This document shows, piece after piece, positions 25,633 through 37,737 of a stretch of DNA of 64,000 nt. The stretch is from positions 1 through 64,000 of the forward strand of contig JAIXMP010000049.1 of NCBI GenBank assembly GCA_025677815.1, written 5' to 3'. Source of the stretch: Phascolomyces articulosus (lineage: Eukaryota; Mucoromycota; Mucoromycetes; Mucorales; Lichtheimiaceae). Position numbers and translations under genes: made by a program. The notes below the pieces were generated by a model. It did no database searches. It was given only the letters and a program-made list of their open reading frames with translations, and was not told where the DNA came from. Each line of letters starts with the position of its first letter. Within the stretch, counting starts at the first letter, position 1.

Positions 25633-25749
25633 GCTTGCTGCGGCTTCAATTGTAAAAATGGTTCACTGAAAATGATGTGTAATCACTGCGGTTCATGTAC
25701 GACACCATCATATCAAGATGCACTGCGGATTTTTGTCAAAAAGTGGTAA
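25633..25749 (+). other. Cysteine-rich mini-ORF or orphan exon
   Basis: A 38-codon stretch reads ACCGFNCKNGSLKMMCNHCGSC then TTPSYQDALRIFVKKW and a stop. Six cysteines plus one histidine in the CxxC/CxxxxC style of a zinc-binding knuckle make it stand out from the surrounding T-rich DNA. It has no ATG at its head. The codons before it and a GTAAG immediately after KKW would allow it to be an internal exon, but I could not find partner exons. It could also be a leftover of a duplicated gene. The family is not recognised. Confidence 0.3.
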
Positions 25750-25978
25750 GATCTTAAAAAAAAGTAAGATAAGCCATAGAGGATTATCATATAGAAAGCT
25801 ATCAAAGAACTGATCAGCAATACAAAAATCAATTCCCCTCATTCCCACTTGACAGGTATATAAAATACCAATTGGTTCAAAAACGTAGGCCGGTATTTTA
25901 AATAAGAATCGTTTCTTGTACGCCGCGTCACTCTTCTTCTCTTTCTTCTGCATAACAAAATAGTAAAATATATACAAT

Positions 25979-28900
25979 ATGGGTATTCCCAAGTTTTTCA
26001 GATGGATGAGGTATGATATCCTTTTTTTTAATCCATAATGGGCATGACAATTTATTGTTATTTGGCTTTAATACTGGTTTTCTTTTTATATAATATATTA
26101 GTGAACGATATCCAATGTGTTCACAGCTGATCATGCAAAACAGAATACCAGAGTTTGGTAAGTTCAACACTTTGTTCTCTTTTTTTTTTTTTTTCTTTTT
26201 TTATAAAAATGAAGTAAAGGAAAAAAAGAAACTAAACAAGTGTTAAAAATGGTAGATAATTTGTATCTTGACATGAACGGCATCGTACACAATTGTTCTC
26301 ACAACAATAACGCGAGTGCACACTATCGTATTTCCGAAGAAGAGATCTGGATTGGCATTTTCAACTATGTAGATCATATATTTGCAAAGATTAAACCCAA
26401 AAAGCTATTCTTTTTGGCTATTGATGGCGTGGCTCCTAGAGCAAAAATGAATCAACAACGATCCAGACGTTTTCGAACAGCACAGGAAGCAGAAGCTACT
26501 CGAGCAAAAGCATTAGCTAAAGGTGAAGAATTACCGGAAGAGCCACCTTTTGATAGTAATTGTATTACTCCTGGTAAATATTTTTTTTTCATTCTGGGAA
26601 AAAAGAACGATAGAGTGATAAAGTAGAAGAGGATGTATGTGGATCAGTGTGAATGTGAGAAACAAACATATTAATAAACAAAAATTACCAAATATATTTA
26701 TACAACAGGTACCGAATTTATGACCAAATTAACAGCAGAATTACGTTACTTTATCAGTAAAAAAGTATCCGAGGATTCAAATTGGCGTGGCGTGGAAATT
26801 GTTTTATCAGGTCCAGAAGTACCTGGTGAAGGAGAGCACAAGATCATGGAATATATTCGTTTGGCAAAAGCACAACCTGATTATAACCCCAATACAAGAC
26901 ACTGTTTATATGGTTTGGATGCTGATCTTATTATGCTTGGTCTATTGAGTCATGATCCACATTTTGCATTATTACGAGAAGAGGTTACCTTTGGACGACA
27001 AGCAGCAAAGAAAAAGACAACGTAAGGAAGATGAAAGGAATTTGGATGGGTTTGGATAAAGAAATTATAACCCGGAATGGATTATTTACACCAAAAAGAA
27101 ACTAAATCATATACCCCATCTATTTAGTCTCGATAATCAAAAATTCTATTTGATGCATTTATCATTGATGCGAGAATACCTTGATCTTGAATTTGTATCG
27201 ATGAAGGATAGTTTGCCTTTTGATTATGATTTGGAACGCGTTTTGGACGATTTTATCTTATTAGCCCTTTTTGTGGGCAACGATTTCTTGCCTCATTTAC
27301 CTAATTTGCATATTCATGAAGGTGCCTTGGGTCTCATGTTCAATATTTATAAAAAGACTTTGCCTAGCTTCGAAGGCTATCTCCAAAATGGTGGTCAAGT
27401 CAACATGAAACGATTACAAATTATTCTTACGCAGTTAAGTGAAGCCGTGGAATTGGAATCTTTTGAAGCCGAACGGGTCGATTTACTTTATTTACAAGGG
27501 AAACAAGAAGATGGTGCCACTGAACGTGAATTATTACACAAGATGGAAAACAAAAAGAAGGGCGATATAAGTACGTTGTTTTATATATGAGATATGGGGG
27601 GATTGGGAAGAAAAGAGAACTAACAATATAATGATTTATTCTATTTTTTTTTTTAGCTATTACGGAAACGCAAAAAGAATTGTTTGGCAAAATCAAAGAA
27701 TTTATCATGGAGCATAGCCCAGCCAACCCAGGACAACTTCATTTCCCAGCTAATCTCAATGCACGTGACCGTCGATTTATTGAAACAGTCGCTAATGATT
27801 TCAACTTGCATTTTGCAACCGAATATTCGAATGAAGATGATTCCAAGCATGTTTATATTGAATTTTATGAAAATGAAGAAGGAGAGGAGGATGTATCTGA
27901 AGAAGATGAAGATTATGATGAAGAAGCTATTGCTGCGCGAGACCGTGTTTTGGGAAAATATGAAAATGCCAAGGTGATTAAGGATGAAATGACAGAAGAA
28001 GAACTTTCAAGGATCGAAAAAGAAAAATTTGATGCCGATCACAAAGAATGGAAACGTCAATATTATCTGGTAAATGTTTTTATTTGGTGTTACAAACATT
28101 ATAAACTCTGTTTTTTATAGAAAGGTGAAAAAAAGGGGGAAAAGAGGAGATGATGGATGATACTGATAATGGCGTATTTATATGTGTTTAACAGGAAAAA
28201 ATGGATATTGACATTGATAATGAAGATCAAATGGAAAATTTGAAGCGGGAATATATCACGGGTATTCAATGGGTCTTACATTATTATTACAATGGTGTGG
28301 CTTCTTGGGGTTGGTTTTTCCCTTATCATTATGCTCCCAAAATCTCGGATTTGGTGGATATTGAAAAATATCAAGATTTGAAGTTTAATCTTGGCAAGCC
28401 TTTCCGTCCTTATGAACAACTTATGGGTGTTTTACCTACATTGAGCAGAAAATTACTACCCACTGCCTACCAAGTAAGTTTGTGCACACAATTCCATCTA
28501 TCATTATTGTGTGTGTGATATATATGTTATGAAGGGGGGATGATATATGAATGTTGATGTTTATTTTGCTTGCTTGTTTATCAATAGGAATTAATGACAA
28601 GTACCACATCACCCATTCTTGATTTTTATCCACATGATTTTGATATGGATTTGAATGGCAAACGACAAGAATGGGAGGCTGTCGTCAAGATTCCGTTCAT
28701 TGACGAAAAGCGTTTGTTGGAAGCAATGAAAACTTATGAACACCGATTATCAAAAGATGAACGTAAACGATCTGAATTTGGAAATTCATACAAGTTTGTT
28801 TATGATGACTCATTGGCAGCCAAGAATGATGGGGAAGGTGTCACCTACACAAGTCCTTTACCTGGTATTTTCCCAGATATCCATCATTGTATGTCGCGTG

Positions 28901-31033
28901 AAGTGGTTTTCAATTTGCCCACGTTAGATGGTGGTCTCGAATTCAACAAGACGTTATGTGATGGAGTCAAGTTGGGCAAAGATGCTTTGGCTGGTTTCCC
29001 GTCGCTTAATACTATACCACATGCCGGTGAACTTCGATTCCATAATGTGAACGTTTTCCAGACGGAGAGCAGGTAAAGAAAAAAAAAAGAATAATTATAA
29101 AAAAAAGAGGGACAGAGTAATTGGTAGACTCATACATGTTTTCCTTGATTATGTGTTATTTAGAAACGAAACAATGGTGGTGACTCTCCAGAACAGCTAT
29201 GAAGATGCCAATATTGAAGATATTGCAAAATCATTACTTTACAAACGTGTCTATGTCAGTAAGTAAATGTTTTTTTTATTTCCGCCAACTATACCGTTCT
29301 TTTGTTAATCTAATTATTATATCTATATGCGATAATAGACTACCCATACTTACAAGAAGCTGTCATCATTGGTGTATCCAACAATCGCGCAAAATACTAT
29401 ATCAAAATTGCTGGAAAAAAGAAACAAATTCGTGAACATATTATGGATGATGATGAAAAGGAAGATTGGCGCAAGCGCATTGGTCGTGTAGAATATATGT
29501 CTAGCAAACGATTTGGCCTTGAAGTTGGTAAAACTGAAATTGGTCTTCACGTATGTACTCTGCGTGGTATGAAAAAGACAGAAGCTGGTGCCTATGTCAA
29601 GGAATATGTCAATCCAGCACAAGAAGATTTAATTCCCTTGCAAACTGTTGTGACCAAGATTTCCAACCCGGATGAACGCTATGTTGAACGTCCTCCTCCA
29701 CCCATTCAAGAAGAGTTCCCCTTGCAAAGCAAAGCTTTCTTCTTGGGAAGTACGATGTATGGTACTTTGGGTACCATTATGGGTCATGGAAATAACAAAA
29801 ATTCAGAAGTAGCCAATCTTCAAATGATTGTTCCAAATGACGCCCGTCATCGAAATGAACCCTCGTTCGGTCGATCTGTAGCACGTAAACAAATTGAAAC
29901 AATCGAATACACTCCTTCGTACGCTGTTGCAAGTCAATTGGGTATTGATGGATTGGTCTTGTCCAAAATCACATCTTCTTTATCGGTTCAAGATAAAGGA
30001 CTTCAACGTATTAATCTTGGATTGAATCTCAAGTTCGAGGCCAAACAACAAAAAGTGGTGGGTTATACCCGAAAAAATCATAACGGTCAATGGGAATATT
30101 CTGCAAAGGCGATTGAATTAATTGTCAGCTATATGCGCGAGTTCCCCAAGTTCATTAGTTTGCTTCACTCAAAGAAAGGAAATGGTAAAGTAGCAACGAA
30201 TTATCTATTTTGTATTGATCTGAAGAGGAGGGATCTGTATGGATAAAGTATGCTAATATTATCCCATGATATTCAATTTTAGGTATGTTGCAAGTCAACG
30301 ATTTGGTTTGGTCCGAAAGTGGCTCCAAGGAAGTTCAAAAGATGCGACAATGGCTCAAGTCAAATAAGGTTGACGAACTCCCTCGAGCTTCTTTGACTAC
30401 TGAAGAACTTGAAGAGGTATGTATTATGGTAGAGAAACATGTGGGCTCTGTTTGTTTACCAATCCAATTCCTGTCATTCATATTTACTAAAATCTATAAA
30501 ACAAAAACATATAGCCATTTGTTAAATTGATTGAAGATCTTGCGACACAATACAATGATGAATATGATGATTTACAGTTCAAAAAAGTGGTTATTCAACA
30601 TGTTCCACGCACTGTTTTACTCAAACCTGCTGATGCCGAAGTGAAACTTCATAGTCAATCCTTTAAATTAGGTGATCGTATTGTCTATGCTCTTGAAGCA
30701 GGTGCTGTTCCATTGGGTTTTCGTGGTACCGTTGTAGGTGTTCAAGAAGCAGTGATTGATGTTGTATTTGACACGACATTTATGGGTGGAACCAACCTTG
30801 GTGGAAGATGTTCTGATTTCCGTGGCCTTGCTCTTCCTTTCTGGAGTGTAATCAATTTATCCTACCCATCCTTTGCTCATCAACCTAATGAATCGAATGA
30901 TCATCATCAACAACATCAGCAGCAGCATCATTCAAACAAACGCCACGATAACCAACACCACCCACGAAATAACCAACGAAATAGCAATCATCATAATAAC
31001 AGTAATAATTCAAAACGACGAAATAACGCTTAA
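25979..31033 (+). CDS. XRN1: 5'-3' exoribonuclease 1 (XRN1/Kem1)
   Basis: Twelve exons: 25979-26010, 26102-26157, 26256-26573, 26709-27021, 27128-27570, 27657-28069, 28195-28473, 28588-29072, 29164-29258, 29339-30184, 30283-30416 and 30515-31033. They total 1310 aa. It starts MGIPKFFRWMSERYPMCSQL, the cytoplasmic XRN1 form (nuclear XRN2/Rat1 usually begins MGVPAFFRW). The catalytic acidic residues lie in DNLYLDMNGIVHNC, GEGEHKIMEYIR, YGLDADLIMLGL and FVGNDFLPHLP. The C-terminal half keeps XRN1-specific beta domains, including the SH3-like region around KLGDRIVYALEAGAVPLGFR. The last ~50 residues are His/Asn/Gln-rich. The enzyme degrades decapped mRNA in the cytoplasm and P-bodies. It is shorter than yeast Xrn1 (1528 aa) because the C-terminal tail is short. 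Confidence 0.93.
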
Positions 31034-32284
31034 AAATGCTCCTCACAAACTACATAATCCCACCCTATTTCTCTCTCTTTCGCACTTGATCATCTTGTTA
31101 GTTGGCATATAATCCACCTCTATCAACACATTTCTTCATTTTTTTTGTTTGCAATAATTTTTAGAATAGCATATTTTTCTTTTTACACTTTGAAAAAAAA
31201 GACACTCTTCTATTTTTACACACATAATTTTGTAATCTTTTTTTTTTACCCTTCAAGTTATTTTTTTTTCTGATTTCAAAATCCAAAAAAAAAGAAGAAA
31301 TACACAATTGCGAAGACAAAAACGAGTTCTTTTATTTATTACCTGGAAAAATTATATAATAATGTGCCAAATAATAATAATAATAAAATTAATGTGAGGA
31401 TTAATTATGAAAGTAGTTGATGCTTATTTGATGTCAGAGGGCACCATATACTAAATAATATAATAACACTATTCAACTTCAAAGTTACAACTTATCATCA
31501 AAGTTTTCTTACTATACATTGATCGTCGAGATCTATAGAATATGCTATAATAGTTTGCTTTGTATAAGCAAATACAGAACGTAACCATGGATTTGAAAAT
31601 GGCACTTCACGTCGTCGAATTACACTAAAGATAAAAAAAAACATTTCAACCAGATATAATAAGCAAATTATCAGAACAACGCTTGGTGGTTAAAATTGTG
31701 ATCTCCCTTGATTGAAGTACTATTCACTGGGACCGAGTTGATTTCACAATGGTATTATTATTATTATTTTCCTTTGTGTGTAAATATGTGGATAGTATTT
31801 TCCTTTGCATGTGGGTGGGTATGTATATTAAGGATTTAAATGTGCTATATATTAGGGATGGCATGTTCTCCCTTGGTACCGGAGTCATCAAGGATGGGCC
31901 TACTGTGTGTTACCCACAATATTGACAAATTAAATGATGTTGCCAATGGGGAGCTTGCCAGTCAGTCCTAAACAAACAGACATTTTCATGACAAGACAAA
32001 GCTTGTTCTTAAAAATAGCAAGACACAACTCAACAATATTGGGGTGGTTACAAAAATTTCTTAAACGATTAAAATGGTAATTTAACGGACCAACAATTAG
32101 TCACGCCAACTCACCAAGTTAAAAACCCATTGTAGTAAATCTCCCATTTGCTTTTACTTTCTTTCTCATAAATAATTATTTTGCTTCACCCTCGAAATTA
32201 GTATGTATTAGATCTTATATTTATCATAATCAAATCAGTACACTTTATTAACTGAATCAATAAAGCTATTATATCTTTAAGGAA
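31034..32284. other. Intergenic, possible small inverted-repeat element
   Basis: 3' flank of XRN1. A less AT-rich patch at about 31855-32110 contains related motifs facing each other: GTTACCCACAATATTG near 31910 and CAATATTGGGGTGGTTAC near 32034. This could be a decayed MITE, but the arms are imperfect and no target duplication was found. No ORF. Confidence 0.4.
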
Positions 32285-32611
32285 ATGTCACAACTACATC
32301 AATATGAACAAACTGACGAAAAATCGAGTATCAAGGTGGCATTGTTCCCCATTGAAGGAGCTAAAAAACGAAAACACACAATTTACTATTATCCAAAACT
32401 ATCAATCAATCATTTTAAATATTAATTGATATATAGTGATATTTGATTCATTAGGTTTTTTTTTTCAGGTATCAAATTTGATATTTTATCAATGACGAAG
32501 CATGGTGAGCATGTGTTACAATTGATTAAAAGTCTTTATCCTTGAAACATCCAAACTTCTATTTATGATTTGATGACTTTTGGGATACCTGGAGAGCCTT
32601 TGATTTCACAG
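32285..32611 (+). pseudogene. Relic of an unrecognised gene
   Basis: From an ATG at 32285 a 48-codon frame reads MSQLHQYEQTDEKSSIKVAL and onward to FPIEGAKKRKH before degenerating into AT-rich codons. After a TTTTTTTTCAG acceptor-like site (32469) a second block reads GIKFDILSMTKHGEHVLQLI, then a TGA, then a further block ending FGIPGEPLISQ before GTTCTT. Composition is clearly protein-like against the background, but there is no donor that joins the first block and one stop interrupts the second. No family recognised; a decayed gene or fragments of one. Confidence 0.3.
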
Positions 32612-32973
32612 GTTCTTTTGATTCACCTATTATTTACCGTTATTGATTTATTATTCCCGATTCCCAACGAAATAATAACATTGTATTTCTTTTTTGCTAT
32701 AAACTAGAAGTAATCTATCATGTAGCGCAAACTAGTATAGAATGTATCATTTTCAATTTATGGATATAAAATACATCTTTATTATATTTATTATATACCA
32801 AAAATTGTTTCATTTTTGTTGTAAGAATAATGTTAATGGGAAAGTGCCATTTCTTCTTCAGTAATAATAAAAAAAAGGCATTTGATTTCGAAACACCACG
32901 CATAGTCTCTGTTTTTCCAAAGACTGCATGTAATTCGATATATACTGGCTAAATCGATAGATTTAGCAAATAT
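32612..32973. other. Intergenic 3' flank
   Basis: AT-rich DNA downstream of the minus-strand glucosidase I gene. No feature seen. Confidence 0.5.
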
Positions 32974-35900
32974 TTAAGAGTATTGTTCAGCCATGATCAA
33001 TAGGACCAAACTGGTCCAGCCAGTAAATGGATGACTTCGCACGCCTTGACCAGTTTCATCATCGTATTGCTCCCAAACATATCCAGTCTTGCGATAATCC
33101 TACATATATCATAGAACTATTAGCAAATAGCCATTAAAATGAACAATGACCATCATTTTATATTTATTTATTTTACCTTGTATACATTTTTGATAATATT
33201 ATTACGCAAATTGGTATAGATTCTTTGTGCTTGTTCTTGGTAAGGTCCAGGAACATGAATGTAGTTCTAAAATATTTCAACAAAAATAAATAAATAAATA
33301 AGCGTATGTATTCATCTCCTTTGCCTTTTATTTTTTTTTTTTGAAAGCTTTTCTGGACATTACATTGTAAAGACTTTGCAAAGTAAGGTAGTTAATGTTC
33401 ATCCAAATAGGTCCTCGCCAATATGCTTCACCAGTTCGGTATTTTGGATCGGATGCAGATAATGAACGTAATCCATAGGGTGTCCATAATTCATTTTCAT
33501 TTTCAATCATATCCAACGTGGCGCCTAATTTGGGAGAATCCACAGGTATTAAACCTAGTCCAAAAGGTATCAATGATACATAGCCCTTATGGCAAACATG
33601 GACAGGTTCACCTATTGTTTTGAGTAATATATATATATATATATATAAGTTTATGAATCATTTCACTTCCATATCCTTCGAAAGTGTAAGAATAAAATTA
33701 TAAATAAATGGATTTACCTTCTTCCACCGTTTGATCACAATAGACTTGATGCTCTTCATTCCAATGCAATACATCCAAATTTTCCAACATATTTTGTTCA
33801 ATAAGAGTATATTCTTTTACATCGTCAGCATAATCTGGACCAAGATGGCTTGAAATGTCCTTGAGCATACGAGTAGCAAAAGCCATCCATGACAATAAAT
33901 CAGCATGTAATTCTCCAATATTGGGTGGTTCGCCACGAGGATAATCATCCAAACCAGATGTCAGACAGTGTTCTGGTGTACGACCTCTCCATCTATACGC
34001 TTCGTCGTTATTAGCTTGTCGACCAAATCGTTGTATATGACCTTTTTGCAAAGTACGGAACCATTGCCAATTGAGCTTCAGTTTTGGATAGACTGATTCA
34101 AGCCATACACGTGCCATAGTAGGGTTTTCAAGATGCATGACACGTAATTGTTCATCCGTTAATGTACTACTACCCATCATGGGCTGTTGTCCAGGTACAT
34201 CATTTTGGTGTTCTTCATGATAATTCAATAATCGTTGGACATAGCGTGTAATAGCCAAGAACAAAGTAGGTGGGTTGCCATAATGAGGAAACTGTGTTTG
34301 GAATTCTGCAGGGACCTTACTGCGTGCTTCATCACCTAAGATTTGTTCACGACCAATCCATCCGTTATCATCAATCAATGAAACCCAATGTTTGATGATA
34401 TCAAGACTATAAATATTTATAGTTACACGTACATAGAGGTCAGTATAAATATGCTACCTACTGTATCAAATGTCATATCATGCTTTTCGTGTTTCACAAA
34501 AACATACCTAAGATCATTGTCCCATTTTCCAATAACGAGTTGGTGGAAACCTTCATCCCTATTGTTATAAGTCCCCAACAATGTCAGCAAATACGTATAT
34601 ATTCACCAATCTTTTTCTACACAAAATATGGAGATAAACAAACCAGTAGAATCCACGTGGAAAGAAAGGTCGACTTGGTGTTGCAGAAAACAAGGATTGA
34701 GGTGGAGTAAGCTCGGGTCTTGCAGCAGCACCATCAAAATTTTCTTCATCTTGCATGGGTGGATGGGAACGATCCACTACAGCAGAGCCGTAAAAATAAC
34801 CCATACCACCCAAAAGATTACTTAACAAGTATTGTGCAAACTCAACTTCATTACTAGAAAAACCTTTTTCTTCAAGATGGAAGGTATTTTCAAATCGAGT
34901 TTCAAATCCTTGTCGTTGACGATTTAATTCCAATCCCAATAATTCACCTACACATAGGGTTTATGTTTGTTCTGATTAGTAAAGAATATATATTTCAATA
35001 CATAAAAAATATAAATTCTCATCCAATTAGATACTTTACTGGTAATCTTTTTTGGAGAACTTGCAGAACGGAAAAGAATATCAAACTATATCAGATGAAA
35101 AAAAAAGGAAATCGATAGAGTTTTAATAATGTGAGAACATGTTATAAAAGATATTCCATTTGAACTTATTGATATATGAACCTGTTAATTACCTGAAATT
35201 CGCCTTTGAATACTTTTTGGAAGGCATAAAGATTGGCAATTTCATCATCATCTTCAGATAATTCATTTTGAAGTGTGAAATAAGCATATGGTTTATCGAG
35301 TGCTGCTTGTTGATTAGTTTCCTTCATTAATCTTTCTCTAGCAGAAAGAACCAATTTTGGCATAATGATATCTGTTGAAATCATAAACACAATAGTTAAT
35401 TTACAAAAGGAAATATATGTATATATTTCTACATAATTTGGTAATAAGAAACCCCAATGATCATATTTCTTTTTTGATCTTTGTTCTACAAACCTTTGGC
35501 TTTCCAAATTTCATTTTCCTGAGTGGGGACACCCCACCATTGTGTACGAGTAAGATCCTGTTTAATACCTGGACCAGGGATATCATTCAATGGTCCTGTA
35601 AAAAAAAAAGCCAATTTATACAATAAGTATCATCATTGGATCCAGCATAGCAGTAGCCCTAAGTAAAAATGACACATACCATCTACAATTTGAAATTCAA
35701 AATCACCCAAATCTGGTGTATCACCTTCCATTCGTACAGGCGATTCTAGACCCTAGAGTATTAAAGAGATGTAATCTCAAAATCAGCATACTTTTATATA
35801 CAACGAATAGGCTCCTTTTCTAATCACTTTTACCTTTTTCGACATTTTGCTAACAATATCCATACTTCCTTCACCTTCTAGGCCAATGTAAAAAATGATA

Positions 35901-36652
35901 CTAGTGATCGAAGGAACTGAATGCTTTTAGTCTGATATACGTTTTCCATCAATTACATTATATATATATATTCCTAACGGAAATAAGTAATATATAAAAA
36001 CATACCTTGATCATTCATTGGAACACCGTGAATACGAACACCCCAATCACCACCTGCCAAAACAAAGAAAAAAAAAATCTAGTGTTACTCAAATCTCCTT
36101 TTTTTAAACAAAAAACTACAATCAAGAAATTTTTACCATGATCACCACCGGGAACTTTGACAAACTCGGTTGTGATGGCAATATTACTTGGGCCATCATT
36201 AATGGTTTGTAATCCATAACGTCTACCATCATGTTTATGATATCCATATCCATTAATACCATCACCTTGATCACATGCATGACGTGCACCTATGTATCAA
36301 CAAAAAATGCGCGTCAAAAAAATGTTAACAAGGTTTATTAATAAAACACGTCAACCAGAACTTATAAAAGAAACTCTTTCTGAACTATAAAATAATATGA
36401 CATACGTTGAAAACCTTGAAGATGACTTGCGTCAAACCACATCATGCCTGTCATTACGGATTCTGGAAAACGTGGTCGTGTTCCAAAATAAAGATTAGGA
36501 CGATAGGTACCCCATAAAAGGGATGCGTTTGCTGCTTGATCTGCATGAGTAATAAACTCTACTTCATCTGGACTAATTGAACATGTTGTTTTAGGCACAA
36601 GTAAAAGGGTCGAAATGACCAAACCGACAACAGAAGACAACCGTATCGGCAT
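32974..36652 (-). CDS. CWH41/GLS1: Mannosyl-oligosaccharide glucosidase (glucosidase I, GH63)
   Basis: Fourteen exons on the minus strand: 36652-36406, 36289-36137, 36053-36006, 35916-35834, 35752-35680, 35595-35494, 35371-35193, 35085-35040, 34947-34644, 34558-34508, 34406-33718, 33611-33364, 33266-33177 and 33099-32974. They give 812 aa, the usual family size. A short cytosolic start and a hydrophobic segment (residues ~8-24) form a type II ER anchor. GH63 signatures are [35 protein letters not shown] across exons 9-10, the catalytic-region [12 protein letters not shown] in exon 11, TPYGLRSLS…[15 protein letters not shown], and [13 protein letters not shown]…FTGWTSL at the end. It removes the terminal glucose from N-glycans in the ER, the first trimming step of glycoprotein maturation. 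Unusually many introns for a fungal gene. Confidence 0.93.
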
Positions 36653-37109
36653 TCTCTTACTCGTTTGTATAACTAAATATATAAAAAAAGTAGTAAGAGA
36701 AGAAAAAGAAGACACCAATTTCAGGGTCGTACACAATTCACTTTGGTTTTTTTTTTTTATGCACCGATTTTTCTCAAACTCTTTGGCGTATCTCAATGCA
36801 AAAACAAATATAATCCATGTCCATTTGATATAATATGAAAAGGAAATTATAAAATATACAAATAATCTAGTAACTTTTTTTTTAATTATTCACAGGAGAG
36901 AGAAAGAGGGAAAAATAATAATAATACTCTCATCACAACTCTTTTTCTAAAACCATGGGTGTGTAAATGATAATATGGAAAAATGTAAACTAAAAAAAAA
37001 GAGAGGTATGCGAGTTGAGGGAAGATGGAGAAGAAGAAGAAGTATATTGTATATATATGTGTATGTGATGTGTATAAATTCATTCAATATCCAGCATGTA
37101 AATATATAG
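36653..37109. other. Intergenic spacer
   Basis: Between the 5' end of glucosidase I and the 3' end of uL29m, both on the minus strand. A/T runs and a TA-rich tract; short ORFs overlap without coding character. Confidence 0.55.
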
Positions 37110-37737
37110 TTATGAAGAAGTTGATTTTTCTGCAATAAGTTTTTCGTATTCGCGTTGTCGTTCGTTCAATACATACTTGATACGTGCCATCGATTTTTGA
37201 CACTATAATTATAACAATAAACCCCCCAATCAATGGTTTTTAATCCATCATGATCCTTATCCAACATATGAAAAAAAAAGTTAAAAAAATATATATTTCA
37301 CAAACCTTCTTCAAACGACCAGCATTAGACCAAATTTGTTTATTGATACCCAATCGCTTTGCTTCTTCGCGTTGTGTGGCAAGAACATTACGTTCCTTGA
37401 GAAGCACGTACCAAAGTTTGTGCAAATCGTCAAATGATTTTAAACGTAATTCACTAGCTTTCCATGCACGTCCTAATGTTATATATATAATTCATAGGTC
37501 AATAAGTTCCTTTATTTTCGTTGTTAGGTATCAAAAAATAAATAAACTGCTTATTGTTTATTTACCAGTCCAGATTTGTTTTGGTAAACTTTCACCATTT
37601 TCGAAAAATTGATTCAAGCCATTGGCATTAGTGTTGGTAGTAGTAGTAGTAGCAGTTTCATTAAATAAAGGACGTGCTGTGCTGAATGAACGAATCGAAG
37701 AAAATGTTGTACGTGAAAATCGTTGTAAAAATGACAT
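37110..37737 (-). CDS. MRPL4: Mitochondrial large-subunit ribosomal protein uL29m (MRPL47/Mrp-L4)
   Basis: Three exons, 37737-37566, 37472-37306 and 37202-37110, give 143 aa. The first ~25 residues ([20 protein letters not shown]) are basic and Ser-rich with no acids, a clear mitochondrial targeting sequence. The core [20 protein letters not shown], followed by [11 protein letters not shown], is the MRP-L47 signature. A charged helical C-terminus follows ([19 protein letters not shown]). It is part of the mitoribosomal large subunit near the exit tunnel. Splice sites are GTAAAT/TAG and GTTTGT/TAG, and the frame closes exactly. It is shorter than the yeast protein, which has extra terminal extensions. 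Confidence 0.93.
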
